Below, one piece after another: positions 52,473-61,108 of a DNA stretch of 64,000 nt. This stretch comes from Heyndrickxia acidicola (lineage in GTDB: Bacteria; Bacillota; Bacilli; Bacillales; Bacillaceae_C). A program made the translations under genes and the position numbers. A model generated the notes under the pieces. It ran no database searches. It saw only the letters and a program-made list of their open reading frames with translations, and was not told the origin of the DNA. Each line of letters starts with the position of its first letter. Within the stretch, counting starts at the first letter, position 1. The stretch spans positions 3,902,001 through 3,966,000 of the forward strand of contig NZ_KV440953.1 in assembly GCF_001636425.1 (NCBI RefSeq), given 5' to 3'.

Positions 52473-53765
52473 TTACTGATTGCTTTGTACCAATGGCTGA
52501 ATTTTATCTTTTATGCTCTTTAATCCGGCATCTACAGTCGTTTTTCCTCGCAGGATAGCATCATATTCTGTTAAAACTTGCTGCATATACTCAGTCATAA
52601 ATGGTAATTGCGGATGTACGCTCATTTTTGGTCCTTGCGAGTATTTCAGGAATTCAGTAAAGCCTGGGACTTTTGAAAATGCTGGATCATTTAAGGCGCT
52701 CTTTCTAGGAGCCAGATTTCCCAAAGCGATATCAAATTTCATCATTTGTTCTTTTGACGTCAGCCATTTTAAAAATTCCCATGCTTCCTGAGGATGCTTT
52801 GCCCCTCTTGGAATATAAAGTGCATTGACATTGACATAACCGGCGTTTTTCGCTTCAGGGTGAGCTGCATCGTATGGGATAGGCGCAGCACCATAATGCA
52901 AATTAGGAGCATATTCTTTGATAAAGGTTGTTAACCATTCTCCATCAAAGGTCATGGCTGATTTTCCAGCGAAAAATGGATTTTGTGCGGAAGCATAGTT
53001 GCCGAGGCCGGAGCCGTAGCGATCAAGGCTACTGGAGCCGTACTTGTCCCACAGGTCTTTATAAAACTCAACCGTCGCTTTAAAGCCAGGATTATCAGGT
53101 GTTACTTCTTTTTTTGCTGGATCCCAAATGCTTCCTCCAAAAGAATACATATACATGGTTGGATCCTGATCAGGCCATAAACCAATTCGGTTTAGATTTC
53201 CGTTTTTATCTACAACGCTTAATTTTTCTGCGTCGGCTTTTAACTCCTGCATGGTTTGCGGAGGATTTTTAATTCCCGCTTTTGCTAAAATATCTTTGTT
53301 GTAATACAGCATCCACGTATTCATGCCAAGAGGAAGGGCATAGGTTTTTCCATTGTATTGAACTGCTTTCATAGTGGCGGGCAAGAAGTCACTCGTATCA
53401 TAGTGGTCTTTCTTCATAAAATCATCCAGCGGCGTCATGACGCCTTTGGCGCTCCAGGAAGCTACGTTGTCCTGATTGTATTGACTGGCTAAATCAGGAG
53501 GGTTGTTTCCAACGATTGCTGTCATTTGCTTTTGTTCATCGCCTTGGCTTAAGCCGACGACTTCTATTTTATTCTGACTGGCATTAAATTCTTTGATCAG
53601 CTGCTGCATGTGGCTGCCTTCTTCACCGACCCACGTGTACCAAAAATTGACTTGCACTTTTTGTCCTGTACTGCCGCTTGCTGAGGAACTGCCGCTGCAC
53701 CCGCTAAGAATAACCATACAGATCAGAAGCATAACAATTGAGCCATTCAATAATCTTCTTTTCAT
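52473..53765 (-). CDS. Glycoside CUT1 importer, solute-binding lipoprotein
   Basis: The 430-residue protein has a signal (residues 1-22) ending VILSGCSGS. Type-1 solute-binding motifs are KVQVNFWYTWVGEEGSHMQQ, NPPDLASQYNQDNVASW and GKSAMTFDGEWLTTFIKEYA. It is the first gene of the minus-strand operon, with a sigma-A promoter (53892-53920) and an operator palindrome at 53870. The divergent neighbour is a GH3 glucosidase. Confidence 0.92.
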   Translation of the reverse strand: MKRRLLNGSIVMLLICMVILSGCSGSSSASGSTGQKVQVNFWYTWVGEEGSHMQQLIKEFNASQNKIEVVGLSQGDEQKQMTAIVGNNPPDLASQYNQDNVASWSAKGVMTPLDDFMKKDHYDTSDFLPATMKAVQYNGKTYALPLGMNTWMLYYNKDILAKAGIKNPPQTMQELKADAEKLSVVDKNGNLNRIGLWPDQDPTMYMYSFGGSIWDPAKKEVTPDNPGFKATVEFYKDLWDKYGSSSLDRYGSGLGNYASAQNPFFAGKSAMTFDGEWLTTFIKEYAPNLHYGAAPIPYDAAHPEAKNAGYVNVNALYIPRGAKHPQEAWEFLKWLTSKEQMMKFDIALGNLAPRKSALNDPAFSKVPGFTEFLKYSQGPKMSVHPQLPFMTEYMQQVLTEYDAILRGKTTVDAGLKSIKDKIQPLVQSNQ

Positions 53766-53869
53766 CCATAAACCCCCTTGATTTTAGTAGATTCATAAGA
53801 ACTAAATAAGAACTTATGGCATGCATTTTTAGCCATTACTTTTTTCAAAACAGGATCAACCAATCCTTA

Positions 53870-53883
53870 TAGAAACGTTTCTA
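53870..53883. promoter_or_regulatory. Operator 1, LacI-type palindrome
   Basis: TAGAAACGTTTCTA is a perfect 14-base palindrome with central CG, typical of LacI-family sites. It lies about 9 bases downstream of the -10 box of the minus-strand importer promoter, so bound repressor would block initiation or early elongation. Confidence 0.75.
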
Positions 53884-53891
53884 TGAAACTT

Positions 53892-53920
53892 AGTATAGGG
53901 GAGGGTGTAACCGATTGCAA
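53892..53920 (-). promoter_or_regulatory. Sigma-A promoter of the importer operon
   Basis: On the minus strand TTGCAA (53915-53920), 17 bases, TATACT (53892-53897). The leader to the lipoprotein start is about 120 bases. Confidence 0.7.
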
Positions 53921-53960
53921 TAAGTTTTTTGAACTTTCAGCATTAGGTATAAAGTCTATA

Positions 53961-53989
53961 TTGACGGAATGTTTGAAAGCGTTTATAAT
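53961..53989 (+). promoter_or_regulatory. Sigma-A promoter of the GH3 gene with cre-like overlap
   Basis: TTGACG (53961-53966), 17 bases, TATAAT (53984-53989). The spacer holds TTGAAAGCGTTTATAA (53973-53988), which matches the catabolite-response consensus except at one core position. Confidence 0.78.
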
Positions 53990-54007
53990 CCTTAACCATC
54001 AGCCATT

Positions 54008-54017
54008 GAAACGTTTC
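54008..54017. promoter_or_regulatory. Operator 2, LacI-type palindrome
   Basis: GAAACGTTTC lies about 18 bases downstream of the -10 box of the GH3 promoter, mirroring operator 1. Confidence 0.7.
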
Positions 54018-54058
54018 TATAAAAAATAATTGCATGAGTTTATTGGAGGAGCAAAAGG

Positions 54059-56230
54059 ATGAAAACGGTGAAAACGAATATACAGTCTATTTTGGAACAA
54101 ATGACGCTCGACGAAAAAATTTCTCAGTTACTTCAGTTAGCTGCTCCTTTTTTTAATGGATCGAAGGAAAGCGGTCAGATTACCGGTCCAATGGCTGAGA
54201 TGGGGATCTCAGATGAAGATGTGCGAAACAGTGGATCGGTACTCGGGGCTGCAGGAGCAAAAGAAGTGATTCACATTCAAGAAGCCCATTTAAAGGAGAA
54301 TCGATTGGGGATTCCGCTGCTATTTATGGCGGATATTATTCACGGGTATAAAACCATCTTTCCTGTGCCGCTCGCTATTGGATGTTCCTGGAATCCTGAA
54401 CTGGCACAAAAAAGTGCAGAAATTGCAGCAAAGGAAGCAGCTGTTTCAGGCATTCATGTGACTTTTGCTCCTATGGTGGACCTTGTTCGGGATCCGCGCT
54501 GGGGAAGGGTAATGGAATCCACTGGGGAGGATCCGTTTTTAAACAGCGTGTTTGCACGAGCTTTTGTCAGGGGGTTTCAAGGAGATGATTTAACTGGCGA
54601 CAAAGAAAAAGTTGCAGCCTGTGTTAAACATTTTGCAGCATACGGAGCGGCTGAAGGCGGGAGAGACTATAATACCGTTGATATGTCAGAGCGCCAGCTC
54701 AGGGAATACTATTTGCCTGCTTATAAAGCCGCGCTGGATGAAGGCTGCCAAATGGTGATGACTGCTTTTAATATTTTGGACGGTATTCCATCAACTGGAA
54801 ATAAAAAACTCATGCGTGATCTGCTTCGAGAGGAATGGGGATTTGATGGGGTGTTGATTTCGGATTGGGGAGCCGTCAAAGAACTCATTCCGCACGGCAC
54901 AGCAGCAAATAAAGCGGAGGCAGCTTTAAAAGCCATTACAGCTGGTGTAGATATTGAAATGATGACATCCTGCTATGTACATCATTTGAAAGAACTGGTG
55001 GAAAAGGGGAATCTTAATACAGCGTTGATTGACGAGGCCGTTTTGCGTATTCTCCGTTTGAAGGAAACGTTAGGGCTGTTTGACAATCCATACCGGGGAG
55101 CGAATGTAAAGCGCGAGAAGGAAGTTATTCGGTGTGAAAGTCATTTGGAGCTTTCTAGGGAGCTTGCTGTGAAGTCATGTGTATTATTAAAAAACGAAGG
55201 CGTTCTGCCGCTGAAGCCAGATCAAAAAATTGCGCTAATTGGTCCGTTTGCACAAAGCGGAGATTTATTGGGAGCATGGTCATGGTTGGGGTCGAAAGAA
55301 GATACAGTTCAGCTGTATGATGGCTTAAAAGAAAGAGCTCCCCATTCTCACATATCGGTCTCTCAAGGCTGTGACATCGAAACGGGAACAGAGGAGCAGC
55401 GAAATGCTGCCTTCAAGGCAGCGGGTGAAGTAGATATTATTGTGCTTGCCCTGGGGGAATCCTCCAATATGAGCGGTGAAGCGAGCTGCCGGTCAGACAT
55501 CCGTTTGCCTCAGGTGCAGCTCGACTTAATTGCTAAGCTAAAGGAATTAAATAAACCGATGGTGACAGTGTTATTTAATGGCAGACCGCTTGATCTTCAT
55601 GGGGTGGCGGATGAAACAGATGCAGTATTGGAAGCCTGGTACCCTGGATCAGAAGGCGGGAGGGCAGTTGCCGATCTGTTATATGGAGAGGCTGTGCCAA
55701 CAGGGCGTTTATCCATGTCCTTCCCGTATTCTGCAGGCCAGATCCCTGTTTATTACAATCAATTTAATACGGGGCGACCTAAAGATGCACCAGATGCTCA
55801 GGAATATTATGTGTCACGGTATTTGGATATTCCGAATGAACCCCTTTTTCCATTTGGATTTGGTTTAAGCTACACAAGTTTTTCTTATAGTGATGCAAAA
55901 TTATCTGCAGCCCATATGACGCTGGAAACACCATTTAAAGTTTCTGTATGTGTAACAAACACAGGAGAAATCCCGGGAGAGGAAATTGTCCAGCTGTATG
56001 TGAGGGATATTACAGGGGAGGTTGTCCGTCCTTTAAAAGAGCTGAAGGCTTTTCAACATGTTTTCCTCCAGGCGGGCGAAACGAAGGAAGTAACCTTTAC
56101 CTTAACTGAAGAGCAGCTCCGCTATCATCATGCAGATTTAGCGTATAAAAGCGATGCCGGAAGCTTTGCCGTTTATGTCGGTCCAAACAGCCGGGACGCG
56201 GTTGAAATGATATTCAATTTAGAGAAATAA
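54059..56230 (+). CDS. GH3 beta-glucosidase (BglX type, cytoplasmic)
   Basis: The protein has 723 residues and no signal peptide, so it acts on imported glycosides. GH3 N-domain: DIIHGYKTIFPVPLAIGCSW and KHFAAYGAAEGGRDYN. The nucleophile Asp269 is in LISDWGAV. The C-domain has LKNEGVLPLKPDQKIALIGP and GEASCRSDIRLP near the expected acid/base Glu. A fibronectin-III-like tail follows (VCVTNTGEIPGEEIVQLYVR). It removes terminal beta-glucosyl units. It is the first gene of a plus-strand operon with the LacI gene 77 bases on. Confidence 0.92.
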   Translation: MKTVKTNIQSILEQMTLDEKISQLLQLAAPFFNGSKESGQITGPMAEMGISDEDVRNSGSVLGAAGAKEVIHIQEAHLKENRLGIPLLFMADIIHGYKTIFPVPLAIGCSWNPELAQKSAEIAAKEAAVSGIHVTFAPMVDLVRDPRWGRVMESTGEDPFLNSVFARAFVRGFQGDDLTGDKEKVAACVKHFAAYGAAEGGRDYNTVDMSERQLREYYLPAYKAALDEGCQMVMTAFNILDGIPSTGNKKLMRDLLREEWGFDGVLISDWGAVKELIPHGTAANKAEAALKAITAGVDIEMMTSCYVHHLKELVEKGNLNTALIDEAVLRILRLKETLGLFDNPYRGANVKREKEVIRCESHLELSRELAVKSCVLLKNEGVLPLKPDQKIALIGPFAQSGDLLGAWSWLGSKEDTVQLYDGLKERAPHSHISVSQGCDIETGTEEQRNAAFKAAGEVDIIVLALGESSNMSGEASCRSDIRLPQVQLDLIAKLKELNKPMVTVLFNGRPLDLHGVADETDAVLEAWYPGSEGGRAVADLLYGEAVPTGRLSMSFPYSAGQIPVYYNQFNTGRPKDAPDAQEYYVSRYLDIPNEPLFPFGFGLSYTSFSYSDAKLSAAHMTLETPFKVSVCVTNTGEIPGEEIVQLYVRDITGEVVRPLKELKAFQHVFLQAGETKEVTFTLTEEQLRYHHADLAYKSDAGSFAVYVGPNSRDAVEMIFNLEK

Positions 56231-56307
56231 AGAAGGCTGAAAATCCCTTTCTACTAGGAACGTTGTATAATAAAAAAGAACTATGGATGGCAAGGGGGGG
56301 AAAAGCC

Positions 56308-57273
56308 ATGGCGAATATTAAGGACATTGCTAAAAAAGCAGGCGTTTCTATTTCAACGGTTTCCTACGCATTAAATGGAAGCTCGAAAATTACGGAAGAA
56401 ACAACGGAACGGATTGTGGCAATTGCCAAAGAACTAAACTATATTCCAAATGCAGCCGGAAGAAACCTAAAGAAGAAAGAGACCAAGATTATCGGAACCT
56501 TTATAGAAGATTACACCGGTTCGTTTTTTGGGCCTATTTTCAAAGGAATGCGTGAAGCTTTAAGCAGCAAAGGATATGAATTGATTGTTTGCAGCGGGGT
56601 GCAGTCCCATCGATTTATTCCTGAAAAAGCAATAGACGGCGCTATTATTTTGGATGTTACCTTTTCGAGTGAAGAATTATTGAATTATGCAGAGCGGGGA
56701 CATAAATTAGTGGTGCTTGACAGAGAAGTAGAACATCCAAATATTAATCAGGTATTGCTGGATAACAAAGCCGGGGCTGCAATGGCCATTGATTATATAA
56801 TGGAAAAGGGCCATCAGAAACTGTATGTTCTTCCAGGCCGCGAAACCATTTATGACGCCAAACAGCGTCTGCAGGCAGTAAGGGAAGCAATCAAGCGTTA
56901 TCCTCATATCAACTATATCGAATTCGAGGGCGGCGCGGATGTTGAACTGGCCACTGAACAAATGATCAAGGAATATACCCAGCCAGCCGCTGTTTTTTGT
57001 TTTAACGATGAAACAGCCATCGGGATGTATAACTATTTGGCTGGTACAAAGTATCATGTTGGCGAGCACATCCATATCGTCGGATTTGATAATATCGATC
57101 TTGCTGCTTATATGCAGCCCCGATTGGCGACGATTGATTTTTCAAGATATAACTGGGGATATCTGGCGGCGGAGAATCTCTTGAAAATGATTGCGAATGA
57201 AGAGGTAGAACCAAAGCTGATTGATGTGACGTTAATCGAAGGAAAATCTGTTCAGGCCTATCCGCGTGTTTAA
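56308..57273 (+). CDS. LacI-family transcriptional repressor
   Basis: The protein has about 321 residues. The N-terminal helix-turn-helix and hinge read ANIKDIAKKAGVSISTVSYA, LNGSSKITEETTERI and AGRNLKKKETKIIG. A periplasmic-binding-like sensor domain follows, with FNDETAIGMYNYLAG and IVGFDNIDLAAYMQPRLATI. Upstream in-frame starts exist from 56263, but AAGGGGGG lies eight bases before the ATG at 56308. Three GAAACGTTTC sites in the locus are its probable targets. Confidence 0.92.
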   Translation: MANIKDIAKKAGVSISTVSYALNGSSKITEETTERIVAIAKELNYIPNAAGRNLKKKETKIIGTFIEDYTGSFFGPIFKGMREALSSKGYELIVCSGVQSHRFIPEKAIDGAIILDVTFSSEELLNYAERGHKLVVLDREVEHPNINQVLLDNKAGAAMAIDYIMEKGHQKLYVLPGRETIYDAKQRLQAVREAIKRYPHINYIEFEGGADVELATEQMIKEYTQPAAVFCFNDETAIGMYNYLAGTKYHVGEHIHIVGFDNIDLAAYMQPRLATIDFSRYNWGYLAAENLLKMIANEEVEPKLIDVTLIEGKSVQAYPRV

Positions 57274-57322
57274 TACGGGCCATCTGCGTGCAGCAGTTGT
57301 CTGCTGGAATTCAAATGTCATC

Positions 57323-57383
57323 AATATTTGTGGTGCTGAAAAAAGTGTCTAAATGGATGAGCAGCACAAATATTGCCTTTTTT
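57323..57383 (+). terminator. Terminator after the LacI gene
   Basis: AATATTTGTGGTGCTG and CAGCACAAATATT pair with one bulge, followed by GCCTTTTTT. Confidence 0.75.
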
Positions 57384-57483
57384 AAAAGGTTTTTAGACTT
57401 AAGGGAAGTAAATTATTCTGCTAACTTCACAAAAAAGAACCTTAGTATAGTTTGAATTTGTCGAAACATTCAATCTAAGTATT

Positions 57484-57513
57484 ATTGAAACCGCTTGCTT
57501 GTATGTTTATAAT
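57484..57513 (+). promoter_or_regulatory. Sigma-A promoter of the isomerase/dehydrogenase operon with full cre match
   Basis: TTGAAA (57485-57490), 17 bases, TATAAT (57508-57513). TTGAAACCGCTTGCTT (57484-57499) fits WTGNAANCGNWNNCWW at every position and overlaps the -35 box, implying CcpA repression by preferred sugars. Confidence 0.75.
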
Positions 57514-57555
57514 AGATTTGCAGAAAAGTTTTATTTCAAGATTTTTAGTTTTATA

Positions 57556-57565
57556 GAAACGTTTC
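57556..57565. promoter_or_regulatory. Operator 3, LacI-type palindrome
   Basis: GAAACGTTTC, within TAGAAACGTTTCAC, lies about 43 bases after the -10 box and 57 bases before the isomerase start. It ties this operon to the LacI regulon. Confidence 0.7.
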
Positions 57566-57622
57566 ACCAACTACTGAACAAATTTTTTTGCCGAAAAAGG
57601 ATATCGAGTGGGAGGAAGTAAA

Positions 57623-58393
57623 ATGAGAATTCCAGTTGCGATTCAAATGTATACCCTGCGTGAGGAATGTGAGAGGGATTTTGCCGGTACGTTGAAAAAA
57701 GTAGCGGAGCTTGGCTTTGATGGAGTTGAATTTGCTGGATACGGGGGATTAACAGCAGGTGAAGTAAGGCTGTTATTGGATGAACTCGGATTAAAGGCGG
57801 CATCCAGCCATGTGTCCCTTGATGAATTGGAAAGCAACCTAACCCAAGTGATTGAAGATCAAAAAACATTAGGAAGCCGCTATGTAGTCTGTCCTTATCT
57901 GGCTCCGGAACGCAGGAGTGCTGAGGATTATAGAGCGCTGATTTCGTTTCTGAATAAAGCAGGTGAGGTTTGTGAAAAAGAAGGCATTACACTTTGCTAC
58001 CATAATCATGACTTTGAATTGGACCGTTTGCCGGACGGAAGAAAAGCCTTGGAATCCATTTTTGAAGAAACGCATGCAGATCATGTAAAAGCAGAGCTGG
58101 ATGTCTACTGGTTAGCAAAGGCAGGAGAAGAACCGATCGAGTGGATCAACCGTTACAAAGACAGGGCGCCGCTCATTCATTTGAAGGATATGACCAAGGA
58201 TGAAGAACAATTTTTTGCAGAGCTTGGAACTGGAAGCATTGATATCGATTCCATTCTGCAGATTGGTGAAAACGCAGGAGTAAAGTGGTGGGTGGTTGAA
58301 CAGGATATGAGCCGCCGCACTCCGTTTGAAAGTGTTGAAATCAGTATGAACTACTTGAAAACAAAGCTGAAAGCAGCTTCTGAACAAAAATAA
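57623..58393 (+). CDS. Xylose-isomerase-like TIM-barrel sugar isomerase/epimerase
   Basis: The protein has 256 residues. AP_endonuc_2-type barrel motifs are PVAIQMYTLREECERDF, AELGFDGVEFAGYGG, YHNHDFEL (His and Glu), AELDVYWLAKAG (Asp), LIHLKDM (His) and WWVVEQDM (Glu), matching the usual divalent-metal site. Relatives include IolE/IolH and the E. coli 3-keto-glucoside epimerase YcjR. GTG at 57608 is in frame, but GGGAGGAAGT serves the ATG at 57623. The dehydrogenase genes follow. Confidence 0.88.
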   Translation: MRIPVAIQMYTLREECERDFAGTLKKVAELGFDGVEFAGYGGLTAGEVRLLLDELGLKAASSHVSLDELESNLTQVIEDQKTLGSRYVVCPYLAPERRSAEDYRALISFLNKAGEVCEKEGITLCYHNHDFELDRLPDGRKALESIFEETHADHVKAELDVYWLAKAGEEPIEWINRYKDRAPLIHLKDMTKDEEQFFAELGTGSIDIDSILQIGENAGVKWWVVEQDMSRRTPFESVEISMNYLKTKLKAASEQK

Positions 58394-58408
58394 GGGAGTG
58401 GGAGAAGA

Positions 58409-59497
58409 ATGGCATTGAATGTGGGTCTCGTTGGGTGCGGGAATATTAGCACGATTTACTTGGAAAACAGCCGCCGTTTTTCTGATTTTACGATCATTGC
58501 CTGTACAGATCTTGATTCTGTGAAGGCTAAAGAAACAGCTGTAAAATACGGACTTGAACATGTGGCAAGTGTTGAAGAGATGACGGCACTGCCGCACATT
58601 GATCTCATATTGAACTTAACCGTTCCGCATGCACATGCCTCTGTATCGCTGCAGGCTATAGCACAAAAAAAGCACGTCTATTCGGAAAAACCGCTGGCTG
58701 TTACTTTTGAGGATGGAGAACGGATCATGGAAGCAGCACGCCTCAATCAGGTTGTCGTCGGTTCAGCACCGGATACGTTTTTAGGAGGAAGTATTCAGCT
58801 TGCGGGACAATTAATGGAAGACGGCCTGATTGGAAAACCAGTCGGTGCGAGTGCTTTTATGATGTCACGGGGACCTGAATCCTGGCATCCAAACCCGGAG
58901 TTTTTTTATCATGCGGGCGGCGGTCCAATGTTTGATATGGGGCCTTATTACATTACGGCTTTGGTGAGCTTAATGGGTCCTGTCAAGCGATTAACCGGTT
59001 CAGCCAGGATTACTTTTCCAGAAAGAACGATTACCAGTCCGGCCAAGTATGGTGAGCAAATTCTTGTTCAAGTACCAACACATGTATCAGGCATTCTGGA
59101 CTTCGCAAATGGAGCATCCGCGACCATCACAACAAGCTTTGATGTATCAGGAGCCCGTACACCGTTCATTGAAATTTATGGAGAACATGGAACCATCAGC
59201 TTGCCGGATCCAAACCAGTTTAATCAGCCGCTGCTCGTAAAGCGGCATGATGAGGAAGAATGGAAAGAAATGAAGCCTGCCGGAGAAAGCTTTGATAATT
59301 TGCGGGGAATTGGCCTTGCAGATATGGCAAAGGCCATTGAAACAGGGAGATCACCGCGTGCAAATGGCAGTATGGCTCTGCATGTGCTGGAAGTTATGCA
59401 TGGGATTCATCGTTCATCAGAACAGGGAAGCCACTACATAATGAAAAGTGTCTGTGAACGTCCTCCATTGTTAAATGACTTTGTCATCAATCAATAA
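58409..59497 (+). CDS. Gfo/Idh/MocA-family dehydrogenase 1
   Basis: This 362-residue protein has Rossmann NAD(P) site VGLVGCGNIST with CTDLDSVKAK. The catalytic Lys is in YSEKPLAVTF, and GGGPMFDMGPYYITALVSLM covers the active-site His/Asp/Tyr zone (a Tyr occupies the usual His position before the ITALV helix). It oxidises or reduces a sugar hydroxyl. It is 15 bases after the isomerase gene, so co-transcribed. Substrate unknown. Confidence 0.9.
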   Translation: MALNVGLVGCGNISTIYLENSRRFSDFTIIACTDLDSVKAKETAVKYGLEHVASVEEMTALPHIDLILNLTVPHAHASVSLQAIAQKKHVYSEKPLAVTFEDGERIMEAARLNQVVVGSAPDTFLGGSIQLAGQLMEDGLIGKPVGASAFMMSRGPESWHPNPEFFYHAGGGPMFDMGPYYITALVSLMGPVKRLTGSARITFPERTITSPAKYGEQILVQVPTHVSGILDFANGASATITTSFDVSGARTPFIEIYGEHGTISLPDPNQFNQPLLVKRHDEEEWKEMKPAGESFDNLRGIGLADMAKAIETGRSPRANGSMALHVLEVMHGIHRSSEQGSHYIMKSVCERPPLLNDFVINQ

Positions 59498-59610
59498 GGC
59501 TCTTTTCGTAAACTTTGCAGCTATTAAACACTTTTTGCGAAAACAACAATCGATAAGATGGATAATGATAGGGCCTATGTGCCTAAATAAACGCAATCAA
59601 AGGATTATCA
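59498..59610 (+). repeat. Copy F of the GGCTCTTTTCGT repeat family, left half
   Basis: GGCTCTTTTCGTAAACTTTG begins one base after the dehydrogenase stop codon. The right end is not distinct. It separates the two dehydrogenase genes. Confidence 0.6.
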
Positions 59611-59620
59611 GGGGGAATGG

Positions 59621-60757
59621 ATGATGGAAAAGAAATTGAAGGTCGCGATAATTGGCTGTGGAGGGATCGCAAATGGGAAGCATTTGCCTTCCCTGAAAAA
59701 AATTGAACAGGTTGAACTCGTTGCTTTTTGCGATATTATTAAAGAACGGGCAGTAGAGGCTGCAGAAAAGTTTGGAGCAGAAGCGGCAAATGTTTATACG
59801 GACTACAAGGAATTATTAAAGGATCCAACTATCGATGTGGTACATGTTTGTACGCCAAATGAGTCTCACGCTGAGATTACGGTTCACTCGCTGGAAGCTG
59901 ATAAACATGTTATGTGTGAAAAGCCGATGGCGAAAACCTCAAAAGAAGCGAGAGAGATGGTAGAGGCGGCCAAACGGACAGGAAAGAAATTAACAATCGG
60001 GTATCAAAATCGTTTTCGTCAGGACAGCCAATATTTAAAACAATTCTGCCAGGACGGGGGTTTGGGGGATGTCTATTATGCAAAGGCATTGGCCATCCGC
60101 CGCCGTGCGGTCCCTACCTGGGGCGTATTCCTGGATGAAGAAAAACAAGGCGGCGGCCCTCTGATCGATATCGGAACACATGCACTGGATTTGACTTTAT
60201 GGATGATGAACAATTACAAGCCGAGAGTAGTGCTTGGAACCACATTTCATAAGCTTGGAAGCCGGGAAAATGCAGCAAATGCCTGGGGTCCATGGGATCC
60301 GGAGAAATTTAAAGTGGAAGATTCTGCTTTTGGATTTATTGTCATGGAAAACGGTGCGACCATTTCGCTTGAATCGAGCTGGGCATTAAACACACTGCAA
60401 ATAGGAGAAGCGAAATGTGTACTTGCGGGTACGGAAGGCGGAGCTGATATGGAAGAAGGGCTTCGAATCAATGGCGAAAACTTCGGGAAATTATATACAC
60501 AAAACGTAGACCTAAATGCGACAGGCGTCTCTTTTTATGAAGGGAAGCAGGAAAGTGATGCAGACCTGGAAGCAAGGCTGTGGATTGAAAGCATTCTAAA
60601 GGATACGGAACCTCTTGTAAAACCGGAAGAAGCCTTAGTCGTTACAGAAATCTTGGAAGCTATCTATGAATCCTCTAAAACAGGAAAAGCGATTTATTTT
60701 GACAATGGCTCTTTACAAGGGAAGGATGCCATAGAGGCAGATAAGGTCGGAATCTAA
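59621..60757 (+). CDS. Gfo/Idh/MocA-family dehydrogenase 2
   Basis: This 378-residue protein has Rossmann site VAIIGCGGIANGKHLPSL. The catalytic Lys is in MCEKPMAKTSKEAREM and the active-site segment GGGPLIDIGTHALDLTLWMM contains Asp and His at the usual positions. The sequence TIGYQNRFRQDSQYLK follows the Rossmann domain. The paralogue at 58409 is clearly divergent, so the two probably act on different steps or substrates. ATG 59621 and 59624 are both possible after AGGGGG. Confidence 0.9.
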   Translation: MMEKKLKVAIIGCGGIANGKHLPSLKKIEQVELVAFCDIIKERAVEAAEKFGAEAANVYTDYKELLKDPTIDVVHVCTPNESHAEITVHSLEADKHVMCEKPMAKTSKEAREMVEAAKRTGKKLTIGYQNRFRQDSQYLKQFCQDGGLGDVYYAKALAIRRRAVPTWGVFLDEEKQGGGPLIDIGTHALDLTLWMMNNYKPRVVLGTTFHKLGSRENAANAWGPWDPEKFKVEDSAFGFIVMENGATISLESSWALNTLQIGEAKCVLAGTEGGADMEEGLRINGENFGKLYTQNVDLNATGVSFYEGKQESDADLEARLWIESILKDTEPLVKPEEALVVTEILEAIYESSKTGKAIYFDNGSLQGKDAIEADKVGI

Positions 60758-60940
60758 TCGATGTAGAGAAAACAGCATCTATTGAAAGTTAACTCTCGCA
60801 AATCGACATATACTTGCTTATAAGAGAGAGCTGACAAACAAAACATCGAATCACGAATCATTGACTAAATTTACATTTGTCTAAACGTTAACCTGTTAAC
60901 AAAATGATAGTAAGGTTAGTTGAGGGAAACCGCTCATTAA

Positions 60941-60985
60941 AGGACCACACATTATATATACTTCTATAATGTGTGGTCCTGTTTT
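60941..60985 (+). terminator. Terminator of the glycoside operon
   Basis: The 16-bp arms 60941-60956 and 60965-60980 are perfect around an 8-base loop, followed by GTTTT. Confidence 0.85.
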
Positions 60986-60991
60986 AAATCA

Positions 60992-61043
60992 TTTTTTAGC
61001 TCATTCGTGTGAATCGGCCGTTTCACACGAATGAGCTAAAAAA
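60992..61043. repeat. AGCTCATTC hairpin repeat
   Basis: The 22-bp arms 60992-61013 and 61022-61043 are perfect around TCGGCCGT. It is the third member of the family with 7033 and 52338. Confidence 0.8.
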
Positions 61044-61108
61044 CAACGCGCAGCCTTGAACGCAATAAGGGAGGCAATGCCTTTACTACCTCTTATAAAT
61101 AAAAAGTA

